A DNA stretch of 64,000 nt from Voacanga thouarsii (GCA_026120185.1 JANUWF010000008.1:3038001-3102000), one strand, 5' to 3'; counted from the first letter of the stretch, positions 1 through 11,055 are shown. Numbers and translations: made by a program. Notes: generated by a model from the letters alone, not told the origin.

Positions 1-862
1 ACTCTAAGGACAATGCTGCATTAGCAAAGTCTTCGACCTATAAGTGAAATGACTAAAATACCTCTCTACATATCGCCGTACATTTAGAGAGGAAGAAATG
101 TACTAACACCCCTCTAAAAAACATCTACCATCCTTAGGCTTCTAGTCCAATGATCCACAACTACCTGGAGTGTTTCCGCTTTCCAAGGGAGCTATCTTAA
201 AGCAAACATCCAAGTCATATTTCCTAGGGCCTTGGATATTTAGATCATTCAGACAACCACAAGGGGCGATATAGTATAGAAACTATCTTGTACAAGTCTG
301 TCTTAACTAACTAGTCACACATACCCAACATGCAAGTATATTGGCCCTACGATAGAACCTCAACTATAGCATATCAAAGTATATGCTTCCAGCTTCGTTA
401 GACCACCAACTCATACTCAAGTCATAGAGTACTAGTCCACGTTGTAGCGGTAGTAGTCTAGGTTTCTACCATATAGTACTTTAAGAAACCACTACTACAT
501 GTGCTGTTCTACGTATTCGAAATACGCTTATGTCATTATGTGAGTGAACTACTCACTGGCTAAAGGTAAGCTATTCTCCATTTGGAATTTATAACATAAT
601 AACCTAAACATGATGAGATTTCGATTCTCATCAATCGATTAAGAACAAATGTTTACGTGTTAAGTAACCCGTGATCCATACCTTACTGTGAAAGACCTCC
701 ATTCATATGGATCACTTATTTAAACACAATGGGTCTCTTCCAAACGAAATTGTGCACAAATAAATAAAATTAATTCACAAACAATTTCTGAAAATAAATT
801 CTTTTATTAAAATATTCGATATTTACATCAGAAACCTAGTATAGAGGGCATACATCCCAACA
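1..862 (-). mobile_element. Ty1/copia LTR, inverted, cut by window start
   Basis: Read on the minus strand this begins TGTTGGGATGTATGCCC at 862 and matches the start of the LTR at 52190 for hundreds of bases, including the sections around 120-300 and 540-760. The right edge is exact because the next bases (GTTTG) are not the polypurine tract that precedes the 52190 copy, so 863 onward is flanking DNA. It is therefore either a solo LTR or the 5' LTR of a minus-strand element whose body lies left of the window. LTR identity is strong; which of the two it is cannot be decided here. Confidence 0.85.
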
Positions 863-1369
863 GTTTGGTATCTTATTGTGTGTTCTCTCAACACTATTGG
901 GTTTTTGAATTGAATATTTATTGTTGGAAAGAGATTGAATTGTTGAACTATTGCATTGAGTTGTTGATAGTATTGGAAATATCATTTTGCTATTTTACCT
1001 GAGTTGATATTTGTTGAGATTTTGTGAAGCTACTTGATTGAGTTGTGAATTGTGGATTAAATTAGTATTGGTGGAGTTATTTTGTTTGACTTGTGAAGTT
1101 TCTTTGGGATTGACAAAGGAGAGGTGTTGAGTTGGTGAAATTGAGTTGTGAAAAATTTAGAGGAACTTTGAGTTATAGAAGTGTAGTGGTTTGTTGAAGT
1201 TGCTTTGTTGATTTGTATTATGCATTTGATTAGTTTGAAGGAAGAAGGGACACTGTGTTAAACTTATACAGAGTTGCATAAAGTAAAACCCTTTCATTCC
1301 TTTAACTTCTTTAGCCTCTTTTTCTTTCCTTCTTGTCACTCTCTACTTTCCTTTTCTATTCCATTCCCT
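863..1369. other. T/G-rich spacer upstream of env-like ORF
   Basis: No convincing gene. The plus strand is strongly T- and G-rich, with degenerate reiterations of TTGAGTTGTGAATTG-like words at about 900-1200. A pyrimidine-rich leader (1310-1369) leads into the ATG at 1370, resembling the pyrimidine-rich leader before the env-like ORF at 39337. It probably belongs to the same degraded element as that ORF. Confidence 0.4.
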
Positions 1370-1497
1370 ATGGCTCCAAAGTATATTGCTACCAAACTCC
1401 CTTCCAAGAGAAATAAGGGTGAGGCATCATCATCTACACCACATCCTTCTACCCCTTCTTCCAGATCTGTGAATGCTAAAAACAAAGAATGGTTTAA
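1370..1497 (+). pseudogene. env-like / plant transposon-domain ORF, N-terminal piece
   Basis: The ATG at 1370 opens a basic, Ser/Pro-rich N-terminus (MAPKYIATK, then a Ser-Thr-Pro run) ending in KEWFN, where a solo LTR interrupts the frame. This layout, a short basic low-complexity start before a globular domain, is the same as in the ORF at 39337 (MAKVPKTSKR). The missing continuation resumes at 3378. The start is chosen because ATG follows a pyrimidine-rich leader and the reading is open from there; an upstream ATG at 1274 is in the same frame but its translation is just leader. I infer a 3' env-like gene of an LTR retrotransposon. No pol from the same element is visible. Confidence 0.5.
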
Positions 1498-3372
1498 TGA
1501 TAGGGCCTAAATTAGTCATATTTTTTCTAGTTATTTGAGGCTATTTTGTGATACATTTTGTTCAATAACTGATCATATTCCTTTATATTTGAGATTTTAC
1601 CCTTAAAAATGTATTTTGTGCATTATTTCAGATTTTAGGGAAAAAATAAGATAAAAAAAAATCACAAAATAGAACAGAGGCGGTGCCAGCCCGAGAAAGG
1701 ACAGCCGGCGCTGGTCTTCCACTGGAAAGAACAGAGAAAAGTGCAAAAAAAAAAAATAAAAAAAAAATAAAGGAATAAGGGAATGAGATTGCAATTGGAA
1801 TTGGAATAGAGGAAAAGGAAACTTTCGGCAGCTTCATGGCTCAATTAAGCTGACAGTAAGAAAAGAAGCATCAAAGGAATTTCGGACAGCAAAAGTAACA
1901 GAAAAGAAAGAAACAATTTTAGTGGGGCCAAGGTAAGGAAAAAGTCAACAAAAGTGGCTGAAAAGGAGAAAGGAAAGAAAAGCAGAAGAAAGAAAAGCTA
2001 AAGGAAGTGGATTTCGGTGGCTAAGCGAGTTGACAACAAAGAAATAAGGAAAAAGAAAGCAGCTCGGTCAGCAATCACCAAGGCAAGGAAAATGCGGCTT
2101 AATTGAGCTAACACCACAAAGAAAAAGGAAGCAGCAATTCGATGGTGTGCACGACTCGAATTGGAAGCCGGTTTCAGACAACTTCAATTCAACATCAATC
2201 AAAAGTTTCCAGCACAAGAAGATAAAAGTCCAAATCAAATTCTCAATTTCACAAAAGTCAAAGACGGTGGAAGTATTTAGTTTTTATTTTAGCAATTTCT
2301 AATCCTTCTTGGTTTTGGATTTTTAAGTAATTTCTTCTTCTTTATTTAGGACTCTTTTAGCAACTTTGTGAGCCTATAAATAAAGGCCAATTTACCCTAA
2401 AAAAGGGAGGCGCACAATGTAGAAACTTAGTTATATTTTAGAGTGCATCACAAATATTTTCTCAAGATAAATAAATCAAGGAGGACTATGCAGAAGGTCT
2501 TCAAAGGAAGAAGAATGAGGCTTGTCTATGAGTACTTTCTTTTACTTTGTTTTCTTTTCTCGAACAATGATGTATTTATTGTTTATTGTAATTTGACATT
2601 GTTTTAGGTATTCATAATTTTTAGAGTTACTTTGATCTTTTGATTAATTGATTATTATTCTTGGTATTTAATTACTTGTGCTTATGACAAGATTGGTTGG
2701 TTGTTACTTTCTATTAACTTGCTTGAAAAAGAGGTTAATGGTGGTTTCATTTTATTGATTTCATATTTGTTGTCTCTTAACTTGCTTGAAAAAGAGGTTA
2801 ATTGCAAAGAACTAGGTAATTGAAGGTTAATTGATGTCTACCAAAATATGGATTCATTGGTTAATTTCATGCTTTAAGTTTGCCAGAATATGAAAATTTA
2901 ATCAAGGATTGTGTTTAATGCATCTTTTGGGTGAATTAGTTGAGATAGAATATGTGATGCTAATTTGTCTAGAAGATAGTGATTTCATGGATTGAAAAAG
3001 AAGTGAGTCTACCTTAATCCTTTATGAGGCCAAGAGAATAGTTAATTAGAATGATGATTAGGTTCTTTAAGATCATGTTTGTCAAAATAATAGTTTAAGT
3101 TATATAATTCTTTATCCTTGTCATGTATATTTTATTTTATTTTATTTTACTTTTTTATTTCTTTTTCACTTTATTGAGTCGGTTAAACAATGAGAGAAAA
3201 GTGATTAATGCATACTTGTTCTTTAAGGATCAACACTCGTTTGAACCTTATGCTCTGTTAATGATGAGTACGCTTGCTCATATGTGTAATTTGGGGTTAA
3301 GTTTCTAATTTAAACTTGATTGGAAATGTGCTTATTTTTATATGATTTTTATACCCAAATAAATACACATCA
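1498..3372 (+). mobile_element. Solo LTR, 1875 bp, with 5-bp target duplication
   Basis: The element starts TGATAGGGCC and ends ATACACATCA, giving the expected TG...CA ends. TTTAA lies immediately before (1493-1497) and after (3373-3377), which is a clean 5-bp target-site duplication. Joining the flanks nearly restores the interrupted ORF. There is no internal region, so this is a solo LTR left by LTR-LTR recombination. Orientation is plus, set by the TATAAATAAA promoter-like box at 2375. It contains a GC-rich patch at 1678-1725 and two copies of an AACTTGCTTGAAAAAGAGG word at about 2718 and 2780. The parent family is not recognised; the length would suit an Athila/Tat-like gypsy. Confidence 0.85.
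2375..2384 (+). promoter_or_regulatory. Probable LTR TATA box
   Basis: TATAAATAAA sits mid-LTR, followed about 30 bases on by the likely transcription start (U3/R border). It is what orients the solo LTR to the plus strand. Confidence 0.55.
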
Positions 3373-3377
3373 TTTAA

Positions 3378-4108
3378 TAAGAGCAAAGGGAGGAAGATAT
3401 TATGGAGAGGACTTTGGACCCTGTTTTGGACAATGAACTTAAGATCTCTAATTTATTCAAGTAAGTGGGATGGGGTCCAATCTTGAGGTTGAAGGGTACC
3501 TACTACCTTAGTTGGTCAAGGAGTTCTATACCCACATGAAAGCCAAAAAGCAAAAAAAACCTGAGGAACAGAACATTGACACTGCAGTTAAGGGAGTGAG
3601 GATTAGCCTGACTAGAGAGCTTTTGGCTATCATCTTGGGATTGAGAGATGAGGGAGCTTGGGTAGACACAGACACCTATGACAAGAAGGTGGTGTCTGAT
3701 GTATAGTGGGAATTTAAGACAGGCAAGACTGAGTTGCATTTGATGTATCAGTTGGCTAGCACATCTGAGGTTTTACATGTCACTGATCTACCCCCACAGT
3801 ACAAGATGGTTGTTTACCTTCTAGCTTTTAATGTTGCTCCTAGAGCTAGTAGGTTCAATGAGGGTAGATTAGTAGATATTTATTTATTACACAAACTTAT
3901 TCACTCACAACCCATTCCTTTGGCTACCTTTATTCTTTCCTACATGCGTGATGTAGTTTTATCCACTCACCCCTCTAAGGCATTTTCCTTCTCACTGGTG
4001 ATGACCAAGATTCTTCAGCACTTTAGAGTGCCAGTGGAGAGTGAGGTTACTTTTACTACTGCTACTTTCGAGATTGTTACGGATCGGACATTGGTTAGCT
4101 GTGGCTAT
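3378..4108 (+). pseudogene. env-like / plant transposon-domain ORF, globular part
   Basis: Continuation of the ORF begun at 1370, in three frames. Readable blocks are ERTLDPVLDNELKISNLF, then VGWG...LVKEFYTHM, then a long open piece from 3734 (MHLMYQLASTSEVLHVT). The block (V/I)GWG...LV.EFY...RD.G is shared with the ORF at 39585-40103, so the two are members of one family. That fold corresponds to the domain annotated in databases as putative plant transposon protein and found in env-like ORFs of plant retrotransposons. Breaks: a frameshift at the junction after the solo LTR, a TAA near 3461, and a TAG near 3704. The C-terminus is cut at 4108, where the gypsy-1 LTR begins. Function is unknown; no signal peptide or clear membrane segment is visible. 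Confidence 0.6.
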
Positions 4109-6867
4109 TGTAACACCCCGCTGCCTATGTACCCCAAAAGTGGTGGGGATGTCGCCCCGTTGAAATAACAAGGGATCTTTATAAAGAGATAAATAAGTGA
4201 CTCATCCAAAGTAATACCATAAATAAAACTTAAACATAATATAGCTCAAGTAAAACTTATATAGTTTCAAATCAAAGAATAATAAAACATTGTCTTGAAG
4301 CAAAATAACCAAAATATCAAGCACAAGATCTCGATCTCTAGTCCAATCGTGTCAATAGTGCTCTCGACCTAAAAACATGCACAAAGAACGTGTGAAATAA
4401 ATTTCTCAGTAAGTCCTGTGTGTGTGAGAGTGTACAATAGAAATAGTTTGATGACATGCAATTTTCAAATATCAAAATCGCAATTACAATTGAAATCAAC
4501 AGTTTTAAATACAAGAGTGGCATTTTCAATTTGCATTTACAATATTAACTTTACTTCAAGGAAATCAACCATTCAACAATAACGTGAGTTATGAAATCTT
4601 GCATTATAGCCCTGAGTTATGAAATCCTGCATCATAACCTTGTACTGTGAAACCCTACATCATAGGTCTAGTGGATGATTAGCCCATGGGTGGGGATACT
4701 CCTCTTCTCCTAGACCCCTCTAACTTCCAGTTGTCCATTTCGGGGGAAAAATAGTCCCACTTGGAATTGGTTGCTAGCTCAGACTGGCCTGACTTTCTAG
4801 CACTGTTGCCTAATCGGGAACGATTTCACTCCCCAGAAGTGGCCACCTACCGAAAAACTAGCTCATTCCTTCTTAAACTAGTGTTAGTAGCCTACCTTTA
4901 TTGAGTACTCAATGATCTTGCATCAAGAAAATTCATTAGCATCAAATAGTAGTAAAAAGAAAAATATCTAACATAACTTGGTAAACTTTGAGTAAATTAT
5001 TTAGTGTGAAAATCAAGTGAGTCATTTTGAAATTCTTTTGTTTATGAAATCAGTGCGTGAGTGGAAATAGAGTAAGAAAACCAGCCATGCTGAACATTTT
5101 ATCACAACAAACTATGTTTCCTTTGCTTACACATAATATTTGACAACTTGCAATTGCATTGCTTCATAAACAGTTTTAATGCAAGAACTTACCTTGGTGT
5201 AGCAAACTAATTTCTTACTCCCAATGAGTGTGTCCTTGCTCTTGACAATCTTTCAAGTCTAAAAGTCATGAAATAAACAAGTCACCACCTACTTCTAATA
5301 CTTTAGGGAATCATTTTCCTTTTATAACTAATTCTCCAAACTAACATACAACAAGCAAATTTTCAAATAAATCCTTATCCAAGCCTTTACTCTATCCCCG
5401 AGTGTCACCCCATATAATTACTATGCTATTAGAAGTACACGGATTAATAATAAAGAGTTGCCTTAAAAATTATTAAGCTGCCCACAAATTCCAGCAATAT
5501 ACCCTTCTTTCCTAAAAATATAAAACATACATAAACACCTCAGAATGACCCCAATTTTTACAGAGACCTTCCTAAGCACATATAGAACAGTATAAAAGTG
5601 GACTTGCATAAAAATCAGGTGTTAATTACACTCAGAAATTTATTTTTCGCTGCTAAAGTAATCTGTCCAGCACAGACCAGTTTAAGAGAAAAATTCGAAA
5701 CTTCCATTTCTCTCATCATAAAGTTCTGAAATTTTATATTTGATATCTACACACATAAATCTACGCTTTCTCTGTTTCAACCTTTCTCAAATTCAGACTT
5801 TATCGCCATGAAAAAACAGTATCAACCTGACTGTACAGTAAAATAGGGTACTCTGTCCCTTTAGTTTTTATTTTTTTAAATTACTGGATTTAATTGTGGG
5901 GTTCTCTTGCATGATCTCTAGCATAAAACAGTCTAGATCAAAATATCAGAAAGCCCTACATTAATAAATTACCTTGCTATTTTATTTTACATTAAATCTT
6001 ATAACTAGCACCATATCACAATATTTTTCAGATTTCAAGAATAAAGAATAAAAGTGCTTCCTTTTCATAAAATCTTTGGCAAGGTGGTTTCTTTTTCACA
6101 ATCTAGGCATGTTCATACAACAATCATAAATTCGCAATCAAAGAATGCATGTTACAAACTTTTGAAACCTAAGAACCCTAGTTTTCCACTATTATGGCAG
6201 CAATAAAGAAAAACAATGGAAAGAGCCAACTTTGTCATGACCTCTTATTACGCCTAGCTCAAGAAATCTTAGAATGAAGAGTGGGTGTCTTCTAGCCTTC
6301 GTTTCCACCAAGAATGTCAAGAAAATAATCTAAGAATGGTGCTTCAAAGTCGCGTTCTTGTGCAGATTTCCCTGTAAGCAATACAATAATTAGTTTTTGG
6401 CCAAGGGGAGGGGGGAATTTCATGTGAGAGGAGAGTGAGGGAGAAAGAGATGGATGCTAAGGTGTGATAGGGCTCAAAAATCTGATTAGGTTAGGTTTCT
6501 ATAGGTGAATTATGATAGGTTTAGGAAATAGGAAAAAAATTAAGGAAAATCCTATTTTTCCAAAGTTTTATCTAATTAAAAGATTCCTATAATTATTGTG
6601 TCACAAATCCTAGGGGATTTGGAGAACTATGCAGAGGCACATAGGAGAGAAAATAGGACAAGAATATTCCCCAAAATTTTCCCAAATATTCTTCTAGCTA
6701 AATTAAACCTTTTAATTAAGCAAACTCAAAATTTCCCCATAAAATAAATTAGGAGAGAAGTCCTACTAAACTAAAATTAAATTACTACATAAAAAAACAT
6801 ATAGACACTTAAATAAAACAATCATATAATGAATATTTAATAAATATTTTGAACACATATTTATATA

Positions 6868-6874
6868 TGATATA

Positions 6875-6910
<36 letters not shown>

Positions 6911-6912
6911 TT
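6868..6912. repeat. AT / TATG microsatellite
   Basis: Runs of AT followed by about ten TATG units, inside the gypsy-1 LTR. The equivalent place in the other LTR copy (11481-11520) has a CA run plus AT run. Confidence 0.9.
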
Positions 6913-7019
6913 TAGTTATATAAAATCAAATATTAAATAGTTACCTACATCATTTATTGAATTAGTGACTAACTAATCAATAATCCAATACATGAATTTA
7001 GATTTTACTCTATATATGT

Positions 7020-7081
7020 TGTTCTTGTTGTTGTTGTTGTTGTTGTTATTATTGTTATTGTTGTTGTTGTTGTTGTTGTTA
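7020..7081. repeat. TTG/TTA microsatellite
   Basis: About 20 TTG units with some TTA. The matching position of the inverted LTR copy holds TAA and GAC runs (11235-11372). Confidence 0.9.
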
Positions 7082-7246
7082 CGCAAAATATTATATCTAC
7101 CCTCGTCTCAAGCACACAACATTTATTTCACGTAATAAATTCACATAATTCATCCACACCATGCCAAATGTGCCTATATGTAAGAATGTTCATACCATTT
7201 AGGTCACACAAACCCCACTTCTAGGTGCATTTTAGGTGGGGTGTCA

Positions 7247-7262
7247 TATCTCCCTCTTAAGA
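7247..7262 (-). other. Polypurine tract of left gypsy-1 copy
   Basis: On the minus strand this reads TCTTAAGAGGGAGATA directly before the LTR start TGACACCCC. The plus-oriented copy has the equivalent TTAAGAGAGGAAGG before 11072. Confidence 0.75.
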
Positions 7263-8225
7263 GAGTTTCGTCCCGAAATTCTTGCTAGTTCGCACCCTAA
7301 AATATCTTCGGATGTTTTCATCTCACCCATTCCTCAGTCTCCCAGGTAGCATCTTGTGCACCATGATGATCCCACATAACATTCACTATTGGAATTTACT
7401 TTTTCTGTAGGGTCTTAATACTTCGGTCTATAATCTTTATCGATTTCTCGACATAACTCAAATTGGATTGCAGAATCAATAGTTCCTCATTGAGTACATG
7501 CTTCGGATTAGGATAGTATTTCTTCAATTGGGATACATGGAACACATCATGTATTTCGGTTAAACTATTTGGTAAATCTAAGCGGTATGCCACTGGTCCA
7601 ATCTTTGAAATTATCAGAAAAGATCCTAGATACCTCAAACTCATATTTTCTCCTTTCAGATGCTTTAGTATTCCTCTACTAGGTGTCAATTTTAGGAACA
7701 TTTGATCTCCTACTTGGAATTCCAATTCTCTCATTCTATTGTCGGCGTAACTCTTTTGACGATTCTGTGCAGCCTTTAGCTTCTCCCTTATCATTTTCAC
7801 CTTACCTGCCATCTTCTGTATACACACTTCTCTAGCCTTGTTGATCTGCCCGTCTTCAATCTATCTCCAGAATAATGGTACTTAACATTTCCTTCCATAT
7901 AATATCTCGTATAGAGCTATCCCAATCGATGCCTGGTAACTGTTATTGTAGGCTAGCTCACCATGGGGCACACAATCAATCCATTTATCATGAAGTCTAG
8001 AACACATACCCTCAACATATCCTCCAGAATTTGAATTACCCTTTCTGATTACCTATCTATTTGAGGATGAGTTGCTGTATTGAACTGTAACTTGGATCCC
8101 ATGGATTCTTGGAATTTCTTCCAAAACTATGAAGTAAACCTTGGATCTTGATTTGATACAATACTTGAAGGTACCCCATGTAATCTCACTATTTCCTGCA
8201 CATAGGTATCAAGAACAAGAACAAG
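7263..8225 (-). pseudogene. gypsy-1 (left) integrase core to C-terminus
   Basis: Minus-strand integrase pieces in order: VREIVRLHG-like block, a DPRFTS block, SERVIQILEDMLR (catalytic Glu kept), IDCVP, ALYEILYGRKC, then the open 143-residue piece at 7827-7396 with VGDQMFLKL, LRYLGSF, VFHVSQLKKYYP and HVLNEE. A tail from about 7390 to 7265 reads as the WDHHGAQDATW chromodomain-like end. This order identifies a Ty3/gypsy chromovirus of the Del/Tekay kind. In-frame stops include ones at the positions of Trp and Gln in relatives. The same block is present inverted at 10089-11000. It is non-functional, since everything between the RT N-terminus and the integrase core is deleted. Confidence 0.85.
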
Positions 8226-8630
8226 CATCTATTGCCGTTAATTATTTTGCCCCTAATAGTTGATACATAGCCTTAACATTCCATCTTTCTTCTTAACAAA
8301 TAACACTGGAGCTCCCCAAGGAGATGTACTCGGCCTAATGTACCTTTGCCTCACTAACTCTTCCAACTGCTCCTTAAGCTCCTTTAAGCTCTCCTAGAGC
8401 CATCTGGTAAGAAGTTTGGGAATCTAGTTCAGCTCTCGGTACTAAGTCAATAGTGAACTCAACTTCTCGTGTCGGAGGAAGGGTAGTGAGCTCTGCAGGA
8501 AATACTTCAGGGAACTCTTTCAATACTTTCATGTTCTCCAAGGTGCACTGGTCCTTCAGCTTGTTAATCTAGTAAGCCAAGTAACTCGTACACATTTTCC
8601 TAAGTAATTTTCACGCCTTCATTCTTGCTA
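8226..8630 (-). pseudogene. gypsy-1 (left) protease end and RT N-terminus
   Basis: On the minus strand: an approach sequence, then LPPTREVEFTIDLVP, the conserved lead-in to the gypsy reverse transcriptase, followed by [10 protein letters not shown] and [13 protein letters not shown] remnants near 8300. It matches gypsy-2 at 23800-24052 (LPPERELEFSIDLVP). It joins directly to the integrase at about 8225, so the RT catalytic part and RNase H are missing (internal deletion). At about 8630 the reading changes to the opposite-strand copy. Confidence 0.75.
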
Positions 8631-8690
8631 TAAATTAATCTATAATTATGCTAAAAACTATTAACCAATATACCATTTATTTTCGTCTAT
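8631..8690. other. Junction of the two inverted gypsy-1 copies
   Basis: AT-rich 60 bases not assigned to either copy. Left of it pol reads on the minus strand, right of it on the plus strand. It marks the centre of a head-to-head structure. Confidence 0.5.
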
Positions 8691-9548
8691 ATATTTATAG
8701 ATGACATATTAATCTATTTGAAAAGCTCAGAGAAGCACGCAAAGCATTTAAGATTAGTATAGGAGAAGTTGGAGGAGCATAAGTTGTACGTCAACTTTAG
8801 CAAGTGCAATTTTTGGCTGGACTCGGTATCATTTCTCGGTCACGTGGTGCCAAAAGATGGCATCAAATTGGACCTGGCTAAAGTGGAGGCAGTCTCAAAT
8901 TGGAAGCAACTCGAGATGGTGACCGGGATTAGGAGTTTCTTGAGATTAGCAAGTTACTATCGTCGTTTCATCGAGAGGTTCTCCATCTTAGCTTCCCTGA
9001 CGACTCGATTGTTAAGGAAGGAAGCACCATTTGTTTGAATAAGAAGTGTGAAAGGAGTTTCCAGGAACTCAAGAGGAGATTAATGACAACACCTGTGCTA
9101 AGCTTACTGAAGAAGAATAATCCCTATGCCCTTTACACTGATGCATCCAAGGAAGGATTGGGAGCTGTGTTGATGTAAGAAAGAAAAGTTATAGCATATG
9201 CATCTAGGAAAATAAAACCGCATGAGGTTAACTATCCAACACATGATTTGGAATTAGCTGCTATAGTGTTTGTCCTAAAGAAATTGAGACACTACCTATA
9301 TGGGGCAGAGTATGAAATCTTCACTGATCATAAGAGCCTGAAATACATTTTCATATAGAAAGGTCTCAACCTTAGGCAACGTAGGTGGATGGAGTTTATA
9401 GAAGATTACAAGTTTCTAATCAATTACCACCCAGGGAAAGCCAATGTGGTAGCTGATGCTTTGAGCCGAAAAGTGAAGATGGCAAGTTTGAGGGCGCATG
9501 AGGTAAAAGTTGTGGAGGAGATGTTGTCCAAGATACAGAACTAAAAGA
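8691..9548 (+). pseudogene. gypsy-1 (right) RT C-terminal half and RNase H
   Basis: It starts at the RT catalytic core (FIDDILIY at about 8696-8720), then HKLYVNFSKCNFWL, VSFLGHVV and SYYRRFIERFS (thumb). After a frameshift near 9035 comes RNase [37 protein letters not shown] and [10 protein letters not shown], showing the Asp-Glu-Asp-Asp set. Stops at about 9178 (LM*ERK), 9358 (I*KGLN) and 9543 replace what are Gln codons in relatives. The RT N-terminal half, protease and gag are absent from this copy. It is the plus-strand half of the head-to-head pair. Confidence 0.85.
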
Positions 9549-9599
9549 AGGTAAAATTTATATAAGTAATCTAAAGTTGATATCGGATCTGAAATAAGA

Positions 9600-11055
9600 G
9601 ATAATTACGGCTTAACAAAATAATGTAGAGTTCCAAAAATTTAAGGAAAAAGAGGTGAGCAGAGGAGGACAAGATTTTTGAGTAGACGAAGTGGAGTGCT
9701 ACACTTCCATGATCGCTTGTGTGTGCCAAATGAGGTAGAGTTGAGAAAGAAGATCTTGGAAGAAGTCCATAGGAGTAAATACACAATTCATCTCGGGGAA
9801 GTAAAAATGTATCAAGATTTAAAGGGAACTTTTTGGTGGCCAAGAATAAAGAAGGATGTGGTGAGGTATGTTTCAGTTTGCCTAACTTGTTAGAAAGTCA
9901 AAGACGAGCACAAGAGCTTAGCTAGAATGTTGCAACAATTACTGATACCCGAGTGGAAATGGGAAGAAGTGACAATGGATTTTATCACTAGATACCCTAT
10001 GACAAAAAGCTAAAAAGATGCAATATGGGTAGTAGTGGATAGGTAGACTAAGACAGAATACGTCATACCAGTAAATGTAAGGGTCTCTTTGGACAAACTA
10101 ATTCAAACCTATGTGCGGGAAATAGTGAGATTGCATGGGCTACCTTCAACTATTTTGTTAGATTGGGATCCAAGGTTTACTTCATGGTTTTGGGGAAAAT
10201 TCCAAGAATCTATAGGTTCTAAGTTAAAGTTCAGTACAACAGCTCATCCTCAAACCGATAGGCAATCAAAAAGGGTCATTCAAATTCTGGAGGATATGTT
10301 GAGGGCATGTGTTCTAGACTTTGGTGATAAATAGATTGATTGTGTGCCCTATGTTGAGCTAGCCCACAACAATATTTACCAGGGGTCAATTAGGATGGTG
10401 CTATATGAGGCATTGTATGGAAGGAAATGTCAAGTACCATTATACTGGGGATGGATTGAAGATGGGCAGATTAACAAGGCTGGAGAAGTGTGCATACAGG
10501 AGATGGCAGGTAAGGTGAAAGTGATAAGGGAGAAGCTAAAGGTAATGTAGAGTCCTCAAAAGAGTTATGCCAACAATAAAAGGAGAGAATTGGAATTCGA
10601 AGTAGAAGATTGGATGTTCTTGAAGTTGACACCTAGTAGAAGAATATTGAAGCATCTGAAAGAAGGAAAATTGAGTCCGAGGTATCTGGGATTGTTTTCG
10701 ATTATTTAGGGGATTGGGCCGGTGGCATACCACATGGATTTACTGGAGGGTTTAACCGGAATACATGATGTGTTCCATGTATCCCAATTGAAGAAATACC
10801 ATTTTGATCCAGAGAATGTACTCAATGAGAAACTATTGATTCTACAACCCAATTTGAGTTATGTCGAGAAACCGAAAAAGATTATAGACCAGAGTATCAA
10901 GACCCTACGAAAAAAGCAGATTCCATTGGTGAAGGTTTTGTGGGATAATCATGGTGCACAAGATGCTACCTTGTAGAATGCGGAATGGATGAGACGAAGA
11001 CATCTGGAGATACTTTAGGGTACAAATTGGTAAGAATTTTGGGGCGAAATTCTCT
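9600..11055 (+). pseudogene. gypsy-1 (right) integrase with chromodomain-like tail
   Basis: Zinc-binding head: VHRSKYTIH (two His) and CLTC at about 9760-9893. Catalytic core: VTMDFITRYP (first Asp), LLDWDPRFTS (second Asp), then TDRQSKRVIQ, where the third catalytic residue, normally Glu, is Lys. C-terminal blocks: LYGRKCQVPLYW, LKLTPSRR, IHDVFHVSQLKKY, and the tail IPLVKVLWDNHGAQDATL at about 10920-10975, which is the chromodomain-like end of Del/Tekay elements. At least seven in-frame stops, several at ancestral Gln or Trp. Dead element. The inverted partner is at 7263-8225. Confidence 0.87.

Larger units (their letters stand above)
4109..7246 (-). mobile_element. gypsy-1 (left copy) 3' LTR, 3138 bp
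   Basis: The ends are TGTAACACCCCGC at 4109 and GGTGGGGTGTCA at 7246, short inverted repeats typical of chromovirus LTRs. Immediately right (7247-7262) is the complement of a polypurine tract, then the pol C-terminus on the minus strand, so this is the 3' LTR of a minus-strand element. It matches the inverted LTR at 11072-12960 over its first 1.9 kb (for example 7246-7080 against 11072-11235). The base pairs GCTAT before 4109 would be one half of a target duplication, but the other end of the element is gone. It interrupts the env-like ORF. Confidence 0.88.

Noticed and set aside
1370..4108. A host protein-coding gene with an intron at 1498-3372
   Set aside because: The gap has TG...CA ends, a TTTAA duplication and an LTR promoter box, and lacks GT...AG at its borders, so it is an insertion.
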